In this document: piece after piece, positions 1-8,125 of the stretch | Layout of the letters: every line of letters begins with the position of its first letter | How positions within the stretch are numbered: the first letter of the stretch is position 1 | Assembly: GCF_002796985.1 (NCBI RefSeq) | Contig: NZ_PEKX01000006.1 | Location: 62,001-126,000, forward strand | Direction: 5' to 3' | DNA length: 64,000 nucleotides | Source of the DNA: Pseudomonas sp. | Lineage (GTDB): Bacteria > Pseudomonadota > Gammaproteobacteria > Pseudomonadales > Pseudomonadaceae | Notes under the pieces: generated by a model | Seen by the model: only the letters and a program-made list of their open reading frames with translations | Told to the model about the DNA's origin: nothing | Databases searched by the model: none | Made by a program: the position numbers and the translations under genes

Positions 1-945
1 GCGTAGCCGGCTTTCCTGGGCATCGCGGCGGCGCAGGTGGCGGGTCAGGCGATAGGCGAAGAACAGCGTCATTGCGTTGATCGCCAGCAGCAGGCCGCTG
101 GTGATCCAGGTGCGCGCCGTCCAGGTATGGAAGATGGCCTTACGGCCCAGCTCCACCGACACCACCGCCGGGTAATCACCGATGCGCCGGTAGCCGCGCC
201 AGTAAGCGTCGGGGGTGTTCGCCTGCTGGCGGAAGGTTTCGACCTCGCCGCTGGCGACGAAGGCCTCGAAGGTCTGGCGTTCGTCCGCGCTGGAGCGCTT
301 GGGCTCCGCTGGCCATTGGGCCAGGACGCTGCCGTCGAGCAGGCGGATGGAGACATCGCCGAGCTCGCCCAGGTCCAGCCCACGCACGAAGGATTCCATG
401 TGCCGCAGTTCCTTGATCGCGGCCACCACACCGACGAACTGGCCGTTCGCATCCAGTACGGCGCGGCTGAGGGCGGTGCTTTCCGAGGCACCGGGGTAGG
501 ACGGCAGGAACGGCCGACTGAGGAACTGCCGGCCCGGATTGTCCCGCGCCGCCTGGAAGTACTCGCGTTCGGACAGGTCGCGGCGCAACTCGCCGGCATG
601 GTTCAGGTCCATCAGCAGTTGGCCGTTGGCATCGGTCACAACCAGCGTGCCGGATTGCACGGAGCCGGCGGCGTGGCCCTGCACCAGTTCCTGCAGGATC
701 TGCTGGGTGAGCGCCGGTGTCGCCGGGCCGGTCAGCACATTGGAGAGGGTCTGCAGGGTTTGCGCGTGCACGTCCAGGTCACGGTGGAACTCGCGCTCTA
801 CCAGCAGCAGGGTGTTCTTGCCGCTGGCGTGGGCATAGGCCAGCGCATCCTCCTTCATTTGCAGCATGTGCCAGCCGGTCAGCAGCGTGGCGAGTACCGC
901 CAGGAGGAAGATGAAGCAGAACACTCGAACGGGTTTGAGCACCAC
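1..945 (-). CDS. Membrane sensor protein, N-terminal part (periplasmic Cache-type domain), truncated by window edge
   Basis: The frame is open to the left edge, so the C-terminus is missing. A start GTG at 945 is preceded by GGAGG at good spacing; an in-frame ATG at 969 is also possible. The product begins with a hydrophobic segment (about residues 5-25), then a periplasmic region of about 240 residues containing REYF followed by a ...SRPFLPSYPG...ALSRAVLD... stretch. That pattern is typical of PDC/Cache sensor domains of diguanylate cyclases and chemoreceptors. A second membrane segment (around W-I-T-S-G-L-L-L-A-I) leads into an Arg-rich juxtamembrane helix (RLTRHLRRRDAQ) at the cut. A GGDEF output is my guess; a histidine kinase or EAL output is equally open because the output domain lies outside the window. 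Confidence 0.75.
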   Translation of the reverse strand, partial: MVLKPVRVFCFIFLLAVLATLLTGWHMLQMKEDALAYAHASGKNTLLLVEREFHRDLDVHAQTLQTLSNVLTGPATPALTQQILQELVQGHAAGSVQSGTLVVTDANGQLLMDLNHAGELRRDLSEREYFQAARDNPGRQFLSRPFLPSYPGASESTALSRAVLDANGQFVGVVAAIKELRHMESFVRGLDLGELGDVSIRLLDGSVLAQWPAEPKRSSADERQTFEAFVASGEVETFRQQANTPDAYWRGYRRIGDYPAVVSVELGRKAIFHTWTARTWITSGLLLAINAMTLFFAYRLTRHLRRRDAQESRLR

Positions 946-1175
946 GCCAACCTCCGAAAATGACTTCATATATCTGAGTCTTTGGGGGTGGCGGGCGGGG
1001 TTCAATCGCTGTTGGGGACTCCTTTGTCCTATGTCAGGCTCCCCGGAAATTCTCCCTGGTCTGGCAGGGCAAACGTTGCCGACTTTTACGGCGAAGGGAG
1101 CCCGCGCCCGCCAGCCGCAGCCAAACGCCGAGAAATCCCGCATCATTGAGCCCTTCTCGACCCTCGGAGCCGTCC

Positions 1176-2024
1176 ATGCCCAATCAGCCGTTCCTTCTGC
1201 GTAGCCTGCTGTTGTCGCTCGGCCTGCTGGCCGTTGCCGATGCCGGCGCGGCCGACCAGGACCAACTGCTCGAAGCCATCAACGCCTACCGCGGCGACGT
1301 GCAGTCCTGCGCCGGGCAGGCTTCCCAGGTGCTGCCGCCGCTGTCGCCGGACCCGCGCCTGGCGCTGCCGGCCTCGGCGGGGGAGTGGAAGGCCGCGTTG
1401 AACCAGGCCGGTTACCCGATGAGCAGCGTGCGTATGCTCAGCCTTACCGGCCCGCGCGATGTGACGGCCGCCATGAAGGCGCTGCAGGAGAGCTTTTGCC
1501 AGGTACTGCTGGACCCGCAGTTCGTCGACGTCGGCATCGTCCGCGAGGGCGACGACTGGCGCGTGCTGCTCGGCCGCCCGCTGCTGCAGGGCAAATTGGG
1601 TACCTGGGAAGCAGAGGGCCAGCAACTGCTGCAGGCGATCAACGCCGCGCGCGGCAAAGGGCGCCAATGCGGCAACCAGGCCTTCGGGCCGACAGGCGCA
1701 CTGAGCTGGAACGCGACCCTGGGCGGCACTGCCGAAGCCCACAGCCGTGACATGGCCAACAACAACTACTTCGACCACAAGGGCCGCGACGGCAGCACGC
1801 CGGGCGACCGCGCGGAACTGAACGGCTACGCCGGCCAGCGCATCGGCGAGAACATCGCCGCCGGCCAAGGCAATGCACAGAAGGTGGTGGACAGCTGGCT
1901 GGCCAGCCCCGGCCATTGCGCCAACCTGATGAACCCGCAGTACAGCGAACTGGGCGCGGCCTACGCGGCGGACCCGAAGAGCGACGCAGGCATCTACTGG
2001 ACGGCGATGTTCGGCTCGCCCTGA
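1176..2024 (+). CDS. CAP/SCP-domain secreted protein (YkwD type)
   Basis: The start is the ATG at 1176, with GGAG 7 nt upstream and a signal peptide (about 23 residues ending A-D-A-G-A-A) directly after it. The C-terminal 140 residues form a bacterial CAP domain: HSRDMANNNYFDHKGRDG, GENIAAG and SPGHCANLMNP are the hallmark blocks, with both conserved His present. The N-terminal 130 residues after the signal are a family-specific region with paired Cys. CAP proteins are exported; their biochemical activity in bacteria is largely unknown. It faces a convergent gene only 7 bp away (2032). The domain call is safe; the role is not known. Confidence 0.85.
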   Translation: MPNQPFLLRSLLLSLGLLAVADAGAADQDQLLEAINAYRGDVQSCAGQASQVLPPLSPDPRLALPASAGEWKAALNQAGYPMSSVRMLSLTGPRDVTAAMKALQESFCQVLLDPQFVDVGIVREGDDWRVLLGRPLLQGKLGTWEAEGQQLLQAINAARGKGRQCGNQAFGPTGALSWNATLGGTAEAHSRDMANNNYFDHKGRDGSTPGDRAELNGYAGQRIGENIAAGQGNAQKVVDSWLASPGHCANLMNPQYSELGAAYAADPKSDAGIYWTAMFGSP

Positions 2025-2031
2025 GCCGTCA

Positions 2032-2556
2032 TCAACCGTTGCTGACAGCGCCCGGCTCGCCGCCCTGACGCTTCACTTTCGCCGCGAGGATGGCCGAATC
2101 GACGGCCGCCAGCGTGCCCGAGGCCGCCGGGAGTTCGAGCACGCCGCTTTCGGCTAGCGTGGAGACGCGCTCGCCGCTGTCCAGGGTGAACTCCACGAAC
2201 GCCAGGTGCTCCGCCCAGGAGCGATAGCGCCGCACCATGAACAGGCTGTGGCGGCTGCGCACCTCGCGAATCTTCTCCAGGGCGATCTGCCGGTGGCTTT
2301 CCTTGCCGCACAGCACCAGCTCGCCCTTGTCGATGAAGGCCGGCTCGGCCCGCGCGACCCTCCGCCACTCGATAGCGAAGCGCCAGCCGAGCAGCAGCAG
2401 GCAGAGGGGTAGGGCGGAGAACAGGCTGACCACGCCGCTGAACATCTTGATCAGGGTAAAGGTGATCATCGCCAGCAGGATCAGCAGGGTGACGGCACGA
2501 TAGAAATGGACGTTGTCGAACTCGGTCTGGGGCAAGAACCGGACATCCATGCGCAT
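2032..2556 (-). CDS. Membrane protein of unknown function
   Basis: The 174-aa product has two closely spaced hydrophobic segments (about residues 18-38 and 44-60) forming a hairpin. A basic, mostly soluble C-terminal half follows, rich in beta-like sequence (PAFIDKGELVLCGKESHR, FVEFTLDSGERVSTL). This looks like a PH-like domain anchored by a membrane hairpin, a layout seen in many uncharacterised bacterial proteins, but no named family is recognised with confidence. ATG at 2556 follows GAGG closely; an ATG two codons later has better spacing. It is convergent with the CAP gene. Confidence 0.65.
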   Translation of the reverse strand: MRMDVRFLPQTEFDNVHFYRAVTLLILLAMITFTLIKMFSGVVSLFSALPLCLLLLGWRFAIEWRRVARAEPAFIDKGELVLCGKESHRQIALEKIREVRSRHSLFMVRRYRSWAEHLAFVEFTLDSGERVSTLAESGVLELPAASGTLAAVDSAILAAKVKRQGGEPGAVSNG

Positions 2557-2660
2557 ATTTCCTCGGCGACTGCGAAACGTCTTTCAGCCTGACTTTTTAG
2601 CAGACTGCGCGGTGCTTGCCACGCGAGGCAGTTCACGCCGTCACGCCGTCCCCAAAAGAA

Positions 2661-2684
2661 AAACCGGCGCCTGGGCGCCGGTTT
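2661..2684 (-). terminator. Rho-independent terminator of the ureidoglycine aminohydrolase gene
   Basis: An 11-bp perfect stem (2661-2671 with 2674-2684) is followed on the minus strand by a T-rich run (TTTTTCTTTT), about 50 bp beyond the stop codon at 2735. Confidence 0.8.
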
Positions 2685-2734
2685 CTCATCTGCCGTGCGG
2701 CGAGTCGCTGCGACTCGCTGCCCGAACCTTGCAC

Positions 2735-3571
2735 TCAGTGCGGCTGGTTCAGGGTCAGGCGCATCTGGCGGTTCACATCCTTGTACAGCAGGTAGCGGAA
2801 GCGGCTGGGGCCGCCGGAGTAGCAGGCCTGCGGGCAGAAGGCGCGCAGCCACATGAAGTCGCCGGCTTCCACCTCGACCCAGTCCTGGTTCAGGCGGTAC
2901 ACCGCCTTGCCTTCCAGCACGTACAGGCCGTGTTCCATCACGTGGGTCTCGGCGAACGGAATCACGCCGCCCGGCTCGAAGTTCACGATGTTCACGTGCA
3001 TGTCATGGCGCATGTCGGCCATGTCGACGAAGCGGGTGGTGCTCCAGCGGCCTTCGGTATCCGGCATCACGCGCGGCTCGATGTCCTGCTCGTTGGTGAC
3101 GAAGGCTTCGGGCAGCGGTACGCCGTCGACTTTCTGGTAGTGCTTGCGGATCCAGTGGAAGCGGGTGTGCTGGCCGCTGGTGTTGCGCACCTTGTAGTCG
3201 GCGCCCGGCGGAATGAACGCGTAGCCGCCCGCCTGCATCTGGTGCACTTCACCCTGCAGGGTCAGGGTCAGCTCGCCTTCGACGATGAACAGCACCGCTT
3301 CGGCGTTGATGTCCTGCTCGGGCTTGTCGCTGCCGCCCTGGGGCGCCAGTTCGACGATGTACTGCGAGAAGGTCTCGGCGAAGCCCGACAGCGGGCGGGC
3401 GATGACCCACATGCGCATGTTGTCCCAGAAGGGCAGGTGACTGGTGACGATGTCACGCATCACGCCCTTGGGGATCACGGCATAGGCTTCGGTGAACATG
3501 GCGCGGTCGGTGAGCAGCTCGGTCTGTGCCGGGTGCCCGCCGTGCGGCGCGTAATAGCTGGATTTGGCCAT
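2735..3571 (-). CDS. (S)-ureidoglycine aminohydrolase, bicupin
   Basis: This 278-aa bicupin matches the UGHY/AllE (YlbA) family, which converts ureidoglycine from allantoate to ureidoglycolate and ammonia in purine catabolism. It opens MAKSSYYAPHGGHPAQT. The first cupin carries FIVEGELTLTLQGEVHQMQAGGYAFIPPG. The second carries the metal-binding set E-T-H-V-M-E-H-G with YVLEGKAVYRL and FMWLRAFCPQACYSGG. ATG 3571 has GAGGAAG upstream; a longer in-frame extension to 3763 has no ribosome site. A LysR gene on the same strand lies upstream and is the likely regulator. The leader contains an A-rich CAAGACAACAATGAGG stretch (3581-3596) overlapping the ribosome site, resembling Hfq/Crc catabolite-repression targets. 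Confidence 0.88.
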   Translation of the reverse strand: MAKSSYYAPHGGHPAQTELLTDRAMFTEAYAVIPKGVMRDIVTSHLPFWDNMRMWVIARPLSGFAETFSQYIVELAPQGGSDKPEQDINAEAVLFIVEGELTLTLQGEVHQMQAGGYAFIPPGADYKVRNTSGQHTRFHWIRKHYQKVDGVPLPEAFVTNEQDIEPRVMPDTEGRWSTTRFVDMADMRHDMHVNIVNFEPGGVIPFAETHVMEHGLYVLEGKAVYRLNQDWVEVEAGDFMWLRAFCPQACYSGGPSRFRYLLYKDVNRQMRLTLNQPH

Positions 3572-3755
3572 GGGGTACTTCCTCATTGTTGTCTTGCTGC
3601 CCGGCGCGTGCGGCGCCGTGGTGAGCAATTTGTGCAGAGCGGCGCGCTGGGAGCGCTGGCCGTCGCTGGAAACCACAATATCCAGCGGCGTGTTCATGCA
3701 CAAATTAAATGTTGGAATCCGCTGTATTCGATTTGTGAATGTTTGGGGAAGGCAC

Positions 3756-4640
3756 TCAAGCACGCGTGTCCTGCGCCAGAACCCGCGACAGCACCCGTGC
3801 CAGCTCCTTCACCATCGGGTCAACCGTCGGCCGGTGCAGCAGCGCGACCTCGAACACGTCCACCGAGGGTAGCCCGATATTCTTCGCCAGCACGGCGTGC
3901 CCCGCCGTCACCGCGCGCTGCGGCAACAGGCCGATGCCCATGCCGTCGGCGATGGCCGACTGGATGCCGGAAAGGCTCGAACTGGTGAAGCTGATGTGCC
4001 AGCGCCGGCCGATGGATTCCAGTGCGGCGATCATCTCGTCGCGGTACACCCCGCGCGGCGGGAAGGTGACGATGGGCAGCGGGTCCAGCTCGATGCAGGC
4101 ATTCTTCGCGCTATCCACCCAGCGCGTCTTCTCTGGCCAGCAGGCTACCGCCTCGCGGGCGTTCTGCCGCTGCTTGAGCAGCACCAGGTCCAGCTCGCCA
4201 CGGTCATAGCTGGCGGACAGGTCACGACTCAGGCCGCTGGTGACTTCCAGCTTCACCTGCGGGTAGCGGCGATTGAAGGCGGCCAACTGCTCGGTGGTGC
4301 GCCCGGTGGCGAAGTCATCCGGCACGCCGATACGCACCGTCAACGCCACGGTGGCACCGGACAGCGCCTCGACCATCTCGTCGTTCAGCGCCAGCAGCCG
4401 CCGCGCATAACCCAGCAGCGTGTCGCCGGCATCGGTGGGCAGCACATCGCGATTGCCGCGTTCGAGCAGACGATGCCCGGCCATTTCCTCCAGCCGGCGG
4501 ATCTTCTGGCTGACCGTGGATTGGGTCGAATGCAGGCGCGTGGCCGCCGTGGTGAAACTGCCACAGTCGGCCACCGTGACGATGGCGCGGAGCAGGTCGA
4601 GGTCGAAGAGGCGGGTATTCGATTTATCACTGTCGCTCAT
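3756..4640 (-). CDS. LysR-family transcriptional regulator
   Basis: The 294-aa LysR regulator has an N-terminal winged helix (LDLLRAIVTVADCGSFTTAA, then TQSTVSQKIRRLEEMAGHRL, about residues 13-50) and a LysR substrate-binding domain (VRIGVPDDFATGRTTEQLAAF to the end). ATG 4640 is chosen because family proteins start shortly before this helix; an upstream in-frame extension to 4943 overlaps another gene. It sits 184 bp upstream of the ureidoglycine aminohydrolase gene on the same strand, so purine or allantoin catabolism control is a reasonable inference. Confidence 0.88.
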   Translation of the reverse strand: MSDSDKSNTRLFDLDLLRAIVTVADCGSFTTAATRLHSTQSTVSQKIRRLEEMAGHRLLERGNRDVLPTDAGDTLLGYARRLLALNDEMVEALSGATVALTVRIGVPDDFATGRTTEQLAAFNRRYPQVKLEVTSGLSRDLSASYDRGELDLVLLKQRQNAREAVACWPEKTRWVDSAKNACIELDPLPIVTFPPRGVYRDEMIAALESIGRRWHISFTSSSLSGIQSAIADGMGIGLLPQRAVTAGHAVLAKNIGLPSVDVFEVALLHRPTVDPMVKELARVLSRVLAQDTRA

Positions 4641-4722
4641 GGCGGTATCGGATATCTGAATGCTGATACCGCTTTCTAACAGCTCGCCTTGAACCCGGCA
4701 AATCACCGGGTGCCGATGGGGC

Positions 4723-5001
4723 TCAGAAGTCGACGCTCTTCGCCCAGGGATCGTCGACCCTGCTGCCGCGCCGATCGCCCTTGCGGCGGTCGTCTTCGAA
4801 ACGGATGGTTTGTCGTCGGTCGGCGCTACAGCGCCGATCGCCGTGGCGGGTGTCGATCTGGAACTTCGCCTTGGCCTGCATGGCGGGCGGGGCTTCCATG
4901 GGGGATGGCTTGGCCGGTTCCATGGGTACCAGGCTGAGTTCATCGAGGTTCAGGTCATCGAAATTGAAGTCACTGAGGTCGAAATCGTCGTCGAGATTCA
5001 T
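4723..5001 (-). CDS. Small acidic protein with D-R-R repeats, unknown function
   Basis: The predicted 92-aa protein has two halves. The N-terminus is strongly acidic (DDDFDLSDFNFDDLNLDELS). The C-terminus is basic and repeats short G/A-D-R-R units (HGDRRCSADRRQT, RKGDRRGSR). ATG 5001 has GGAG upstream; a GTG at 5016 is in frame. Codon use is like neighbouring core genes. No family is recognised; the charge asymmetry suggests a nucleic-acid or protein partner, but that is speculation. Confidence 0.6.
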   Translation of the reverse strand: MNLDDDFDLSDFNFDDLNLDELSLVPMEPAKPSPMEAPPAMQAKAKFQIDTRHGDRRCSADRRQTIRFEDDRRKGDRRGSRVDDPWAKSVDF

Positions 5002-5159
5002 CGTGCGTCGCTCCACTGCAATACCCTCAGAGGTGAGCGTAGAACCGTAGTGGCGTTGCGCCGTATCAGCCGACGGACTGCACGTCGGACGTTTCCTTCA
5101 GCGCGATCTAGACTCCAGAAGCTGACCCAATCCGGGGGAACCACACGGAGAACGTCACC

Positions 5160-5483
5160 ATGAAACGTCTACCGCTGTCCCTGCCGGTGCTGGCTGCTGT
5201 CGCCGCGTTGTCCGGTTGCATGAGCAATGAAGAGTTTCTCGCCTCGAACCAGCCCGCCGCGATCAAGGCCACTGAGTCGCGGGCGAAGTTCGAGCTCAAT
5301 TGCGAGTCGATTACCAGCAGCGTGCTGTCGAGCAAGGTCACCCAGGTTCGCCGTGCCATGGAGCGCACCGAGTACACCATCGGCGTGCGCGGCTGTAACA
5401 AGCAGGCGACCTACATCACCTACTGCCTCAACCCCACCACCTGCAACGCCATCGCCGATACGGCGCGGACCAGTTCGCCGTAA
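5160..5483 (+). CDS. Small predicted lipoprotein
   Basis: The 107-aa product has a type II signal peptide: KR, a hydrophobic run, then the lipobox L-S-G-C with Cys20 as lipidation site. The mature part has three more Cys (NCES, RGCNKQ, YCLNPTTC), so disulfides are likely in the envelope. ATG 5160 has an AC-rich, only moderately convincing ribosome site upstream. The family is unknown to me. Confidence 0.7.
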   Translation: MKRLPLSLPVLAAVAALSGCMSNEEFLASNQPAAIKATESRAKFELNCESITSSVLSSKVTQVRRAMERTEYTIGVRGCNKQATYITYCLNPTTCNAIADTARTSSP

Positions 5484-5539
5484 GTCCTGCCGGGATGGGG
5501 AGTTTGTGGTCCATCCTGGTTCGCTCTCCCTCTCGCGGT

Positions 5540-5761
5540 TCAATCCAGCCAGCTATGCCACGCCAGGCGAATGGCGCCGTCCTGCAAGGGCAGCAGCGTC
5601 AGGTTCGGGGCCTGGCGCAGGTCGGTGACCAGTTGGCTCCAGGCGGCTGAGTCATCGGAAGGCTCACGGCGCAGGGTGATGCCGAGGTTCTTCAGGGTGG
5701 TCGGGTCTGCCAGCAGGGCGTTCACGCGGGCGGACAGCTGATTGTAGGTTGCGGCGTGCAT
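5540..5761 (-). CDS. SOS-controlled small protein, unknown function
   Basis: The 73-aa ORF starts at ATG 5761 with GGAGG 6-7 nt upstream. It is a soluble, helix-rich sequence (NQLSARVNALLADPTTLKNLGITLRR) ending in AWHSWLD. It lies 33 bp downstream of a perfect LexA box, so DNA-damage induction is likely. From memory, pseudomonads have a few short SOS-regulated hypothetical genes (for example PA0922 in PAO1); whether this is an orthologue needs a search. Confidence 0.75.
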   Translation of the reverse strand: MHAATYNQLSARVNALLADPTTLKNLGITLRREPSDDSAAWSQLVTDLRQAPNLTLLPLQDGAIRLAWHSWLD

Positions 5762-5793
5762 GGGAGGCCTCCGGTTCGGGGTGGATGGAAATA

Positions 5794-5809
5794 CTGTATG
5801 TAAATACAG
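5794..5809. promoter_or_regulatory. LexA box
   Basis: CTGTATGTAAATACAG fits the Pseudomonas LexA consensus. It is the core of a longer perfect inverted repeat, 11-bp arms at 5789-5799 and 5804-5814 with a 4-bp spacer. It lies just upstream of the 73-aa ORF and presumably represses it. Confidence 0.88.
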
Positions 5810-5814
5810 TATTT

Positions 5815-6128
5815 CTTGTAAAGGCCTGCGTGACTATCGGTAAGGCAGCTTTCTGAAGGAAGTGAAATCGGCAGCTCTGGCGCTGATTTCTGAGCGATCC
5901 GGAGCGCATTCCCGGTGCTGGCCCATGGGCGCAGCCCTCGGACGCCGTGAAGTTGAGGGCTCGTTCTCCTCTATCGTCCTGAAAATGGAACGCTAGAGGC
6001 GGTTTTTGCCGTCTGGTGGATCAAGGGTGTCGAAATTAATCTTTGTTCCATGCAGTGACGCACTGCGAAGCGAGCCAAAAACCTCCGGCCGAGCCGGCAT
6101 CCACTGAAAGCAAATCGAGGATTTCACC
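5815..6128. other. Intergenic region between LexA-controlled gene and ycaC
   Basis: This stretch of about 310 bp has no convincing ORF. It contains the upstream part of the LexA-controlled promoter and the ycaC leader. I see no further operator or terminator that I can support. Confidence 0.5.
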
Positions 6129-6758
6129 ATGACCAACGCCACCTACAACCGCCTGGACAAAGACAACGCCGTCGTACTGCTGGTCGACCACCAGGCCGGC
6201 CTGCTCTCGCTGGTCCGCGATATCGATCCGGACAAGTTCAAGAACAACGTGCTGGCGCTGGGCGACCTGGCCAAGTTCTTCAACCTGCCGACCATCCTCA
6301 CCACCAGCTTCGAAACCGGCCCCAACGGCCCGCTGGTTCCCGAGCTGAAAGCGCAGTTCCCGGATGCGCCGTACATTGCCCGCCCCGGCCAGATCAACGC
6401 CTGGGACAACGAGGACTTCGTCAAGGCGGTGAAGGCCACTGGCAAGAAGCAGCTGATCATCGCCGGTGTGGTGACCGAGGTTTGCGTGGCGTTCCCGGCG
6501 CTGTCGGCGCTGGCGGAAGGCTTCGATGTGTTCGTGGTGGCGGATGCGTCCGGCACCTTCAACGAGATGACCCGCGATGCGGCCTGGCGCCGGATGGAAG
6601 CGGCTGGCGCGCAGCTGATGACCTGGTTTGGCGTGGCCTGTGAGCTGCACCGTGACTGGCGCAACGATGTCGAAGGGCTGGCGGCGCTGTGCTCGAACCA
6701 CATTCCGGATTACCGGAATCTGATGACCAGCTACAACGCGCTGACTGGGGGCAAGTAA
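6129..6758 (+). CDS. ycaC: YcaC-like cysteine hydrolase (isochorismatase family)
   Basis: The 209-aa product is an isochorismatase-fold cysteine hydrolase. The catalytic Asp is in LLVDHQAGLL, Lys lies in the central strand region, and Cys is in IAGVVTEVCVAFPALSA. It resembles E. coli YcaC over its whole length. The natural substrate of YcaC is not established. ATG 6129 follows a GAGGATTTCACC leader. The gene stands alone between a 370-bp upstream region without a recognised operator and its own terminator. Confidence 0.85.
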   Translation: MTNATYNRLDKDNAVVLLVDHQAGLLSLVRDIDPDKFKNNVLALGDLAKFFNLPTILTTSFETGPNGPLVPELKAQFPDAPYIARPGQINAWDNEDFVKAVKATGKKQLIIAGVVTEVCVAFPALSALAEGFDVFVVADASGTFNEMTRDAAWRRMEAAGAQLMTWFGVACELHRDWRNDVEGLAALCSNHIPDYRNLMTSYNALTGGK

Positions 6759-6773
6759 CCGTCTGCTGAAATG

Positions 6774-6808
6774 AAAACCGGAGCCTCCCGCGAGGCTCCG
6801 GTTTTTTT
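6774..6808 (+). terminator. Rho-independent terminator of ycaC
   Basis: A 14-bp perfect stem (6774-6787 with 6792-6805) is followed by a run of seven T on the plus strand, 16 bp after the stop codon. Confidence 0.92.
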
Positions 6809-6815
6809 GCTTTTC

Positions 6816-6838
6816 GTAGGAGCGAGCTTGCTCGCGAA
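6816..6838 (+). repeat. REP hairpin, family 1
   Basis: GTAGGAGCGAGCTTGCTCGC plus GAA is the Pseudomonas REP palindrome. Further copies in this gap lie at 7448-7470 and, inverted, 7686-7708. A close variant with GGACTTCGTCC in the stem is at 7051-7074, 7494-7517 (degenerate) and, inverted, 7766-7789. Confidence 0.85.
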
Positions 6839-6899
6839 CCGCATGACACCGCTGCCTACCTGTAGGAGCAACTGTCTTCTTCTGAAAGTCCGTGCCTGT

Positions 6900-7023
6900 G
6901 TTTTCCCTCTCCCCAGCCCTCTCCCAGAGGGAGAGGGGGCAGATTGTGCCGGCTGACGCCTTGGTTTCAACCGGCGCCGAACCAGTCCCCTCTCCCTTCA
7001 GGGAGAGGGTTAGGGAGAGGGCA
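6900..7023. repeat. CTCTCCC/GGGAGAGG repeats, family 3
   Basis: Two adjoining hairpins are built from CCCTCTCCC and GGGAGAGGG-like arms (about 6904-6938 and 6988-7022). The same C/T-rich palindrome recurs near 12500, 17560, 17700, 45550, 45700 and 50530, always between genes. Confidence 0.75.
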
Positions 7024-7129
7024 AACCCTCGCGGCGGACTAACGGACGGCGTAGGAGCGGACTTCGTCCGCGATGTGTCTGCCTCGCTCCGGGTTTCCCG
7101 CGTCGCTTCGGCGCGCGCGCGGACTTCTC

Positions 7130-7440
7130 GTTTCGCCCCCTCGGGCGACCCACTTTGGCAAACGACGGATGGCCGCCCCACCCAAAGTGGGCAAAGGTCT
7201 TGCCCCGGACATCCGGTTTTTCGCTTGGGGCGAAAAATTCCCTCGTTGAATCGAAGTTTCAGGGGCACGCCGCGAAGGGCCATCCCTGGCCCATCGCCGC
7301 TCTCGCGACATCCATGTCGCTCAACCCCTGAAACTCCGCTTCAACGAGGCCTCCTGAACGGGGCGGTCTGGAGTGCGCTGGTATTTCTCTGGAAGTCTTT
7401 CAGAGCCAACGCCAGAGACAAAGCCAGATCGAGGCGTTTG
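7130..7440 (+). repeat. Structured dispersed element, copy A
   Basis: The element starts with a 70-bp block (7130-7199) that is found exactly, in inverted orientation, at 8056-8125. It continues into a large hairpin whose 25-bp arms (7241-7265 and 7325-7349) differ at two positions, enclosing about 59 nt, and ends with a block starting GGCCTCCTGAACGGGGC that is shared with copy B. Translated on the plus strand, both copies give similar peptides (APSGDPLWQTTDGRPTQSGQ, then RRAIPG and GLLNGA), so it may be scored as a hypothetical protein in other genomes. I regard it as a non-coding repeat because there is no start site or stable length. Confidence 0.7.
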
Positions 7441-7558
7441 GCTTTTCGTAGGAGCGAGCTTGCTCGCGAACCACTTGGCACTGCTGCCCGCCTGTAGTAG
7501 CAGACCTAGTCCGCGATAAGAGTTGCCGACCATATCGAAATCACGGCGAAGCACGAAC

Positions 7559-7590
7559 GTAGGATGGCGTGGAGCGCAGCGATACCCATC
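7559..7590 (+). repeat. Family-2 hairpin repeat, left half
   Basis: GTAGGATGGCGTGGAGCGCA followed by GCGATACCCAT is the left arm of the family-2 palindrome. A right arm lies at 8296-8336 in the same gap. Complete copies are at 22197-22277, 30863-30947, 39752-39837 and 48657-48738; another half copy is near 53245-53270. Confidence 0.75.
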
Positions 7591-7808
7591 GATTCCTGCG
7601 CACCGACATCACGTGTATCGCAATTCCTCGGAACGTTGCCCCCCAGTCCACGCCAGCGTTTTCCGGAGACGTTGGCAGGATGCCGTTCGCGAGCAAGCTT
7701 GCTCCTACGGTGCAGGCGCGAATCTGTGGCAGGCACAGGGATATGCACGGCCCGCCGCGAAGGATATCGCGGACAAAGTCCGCTCCTACGAAAAGCCACG
7801 CCGCACCA

Positions 7809-8125
7809 CTACGCCCCCGCTTTGGCTCTGGCTGTTGCCTTTGATGTCTTCCAGAAAAACATCCACACGCGCCGAAGTGCCCCGTTCAGGAGGCCGAAGG
7901 TGATCGGAGTTTCAGGGGGAGAGCGGCATGGATGCCGCGGAAGCCGCGACTGGCCAGGGATGGCCCTTCGTGGGGGGACGCCTAGTTCGGCCCCCTGAAA
8001 CTCCGAAGAGCCGAGGGTACTTTTCGCGAAGCGAAAAGCCGGATGGCAGGGGCTAGACCTTTGCCCACTTTGGGTGGGGCGGCCATCCGTCGTTTGCCAA
8101 AGTGGGTCGCCCGAGGGGGCGAAAC
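7809..8125 (-). repeat. Structured dispersed element, copy B (inverted)
   Basis: The inverted partner of the element at 7130-7440 shares the perfect 70-bp block at 8056-8125. It also has a hairpin with 15-bp perfect arms (7905-7919 and 7991-8005). The sequence around the hairpin has diverged more than the 70-bp block. The two copies enclose about 370 bp that hold REP hairpins and half of a family-2 repeat. Confidence 0.7.

Noticed and set aside
37..963. 308-codon plus-strand frame at the left edge
   Set aside because: The minus strand encodes a coherent membrane sensor with a recognisable Cache pattern; the plus frame does not resemble a protein.
6892..7497. Open frames inside the two structured repeats, often scored as hypothetical proteins
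   Set aside because: Frames run through palindromes and REP hairpins, have no ribosome site, and similarity between copies follows the DNA repeat.
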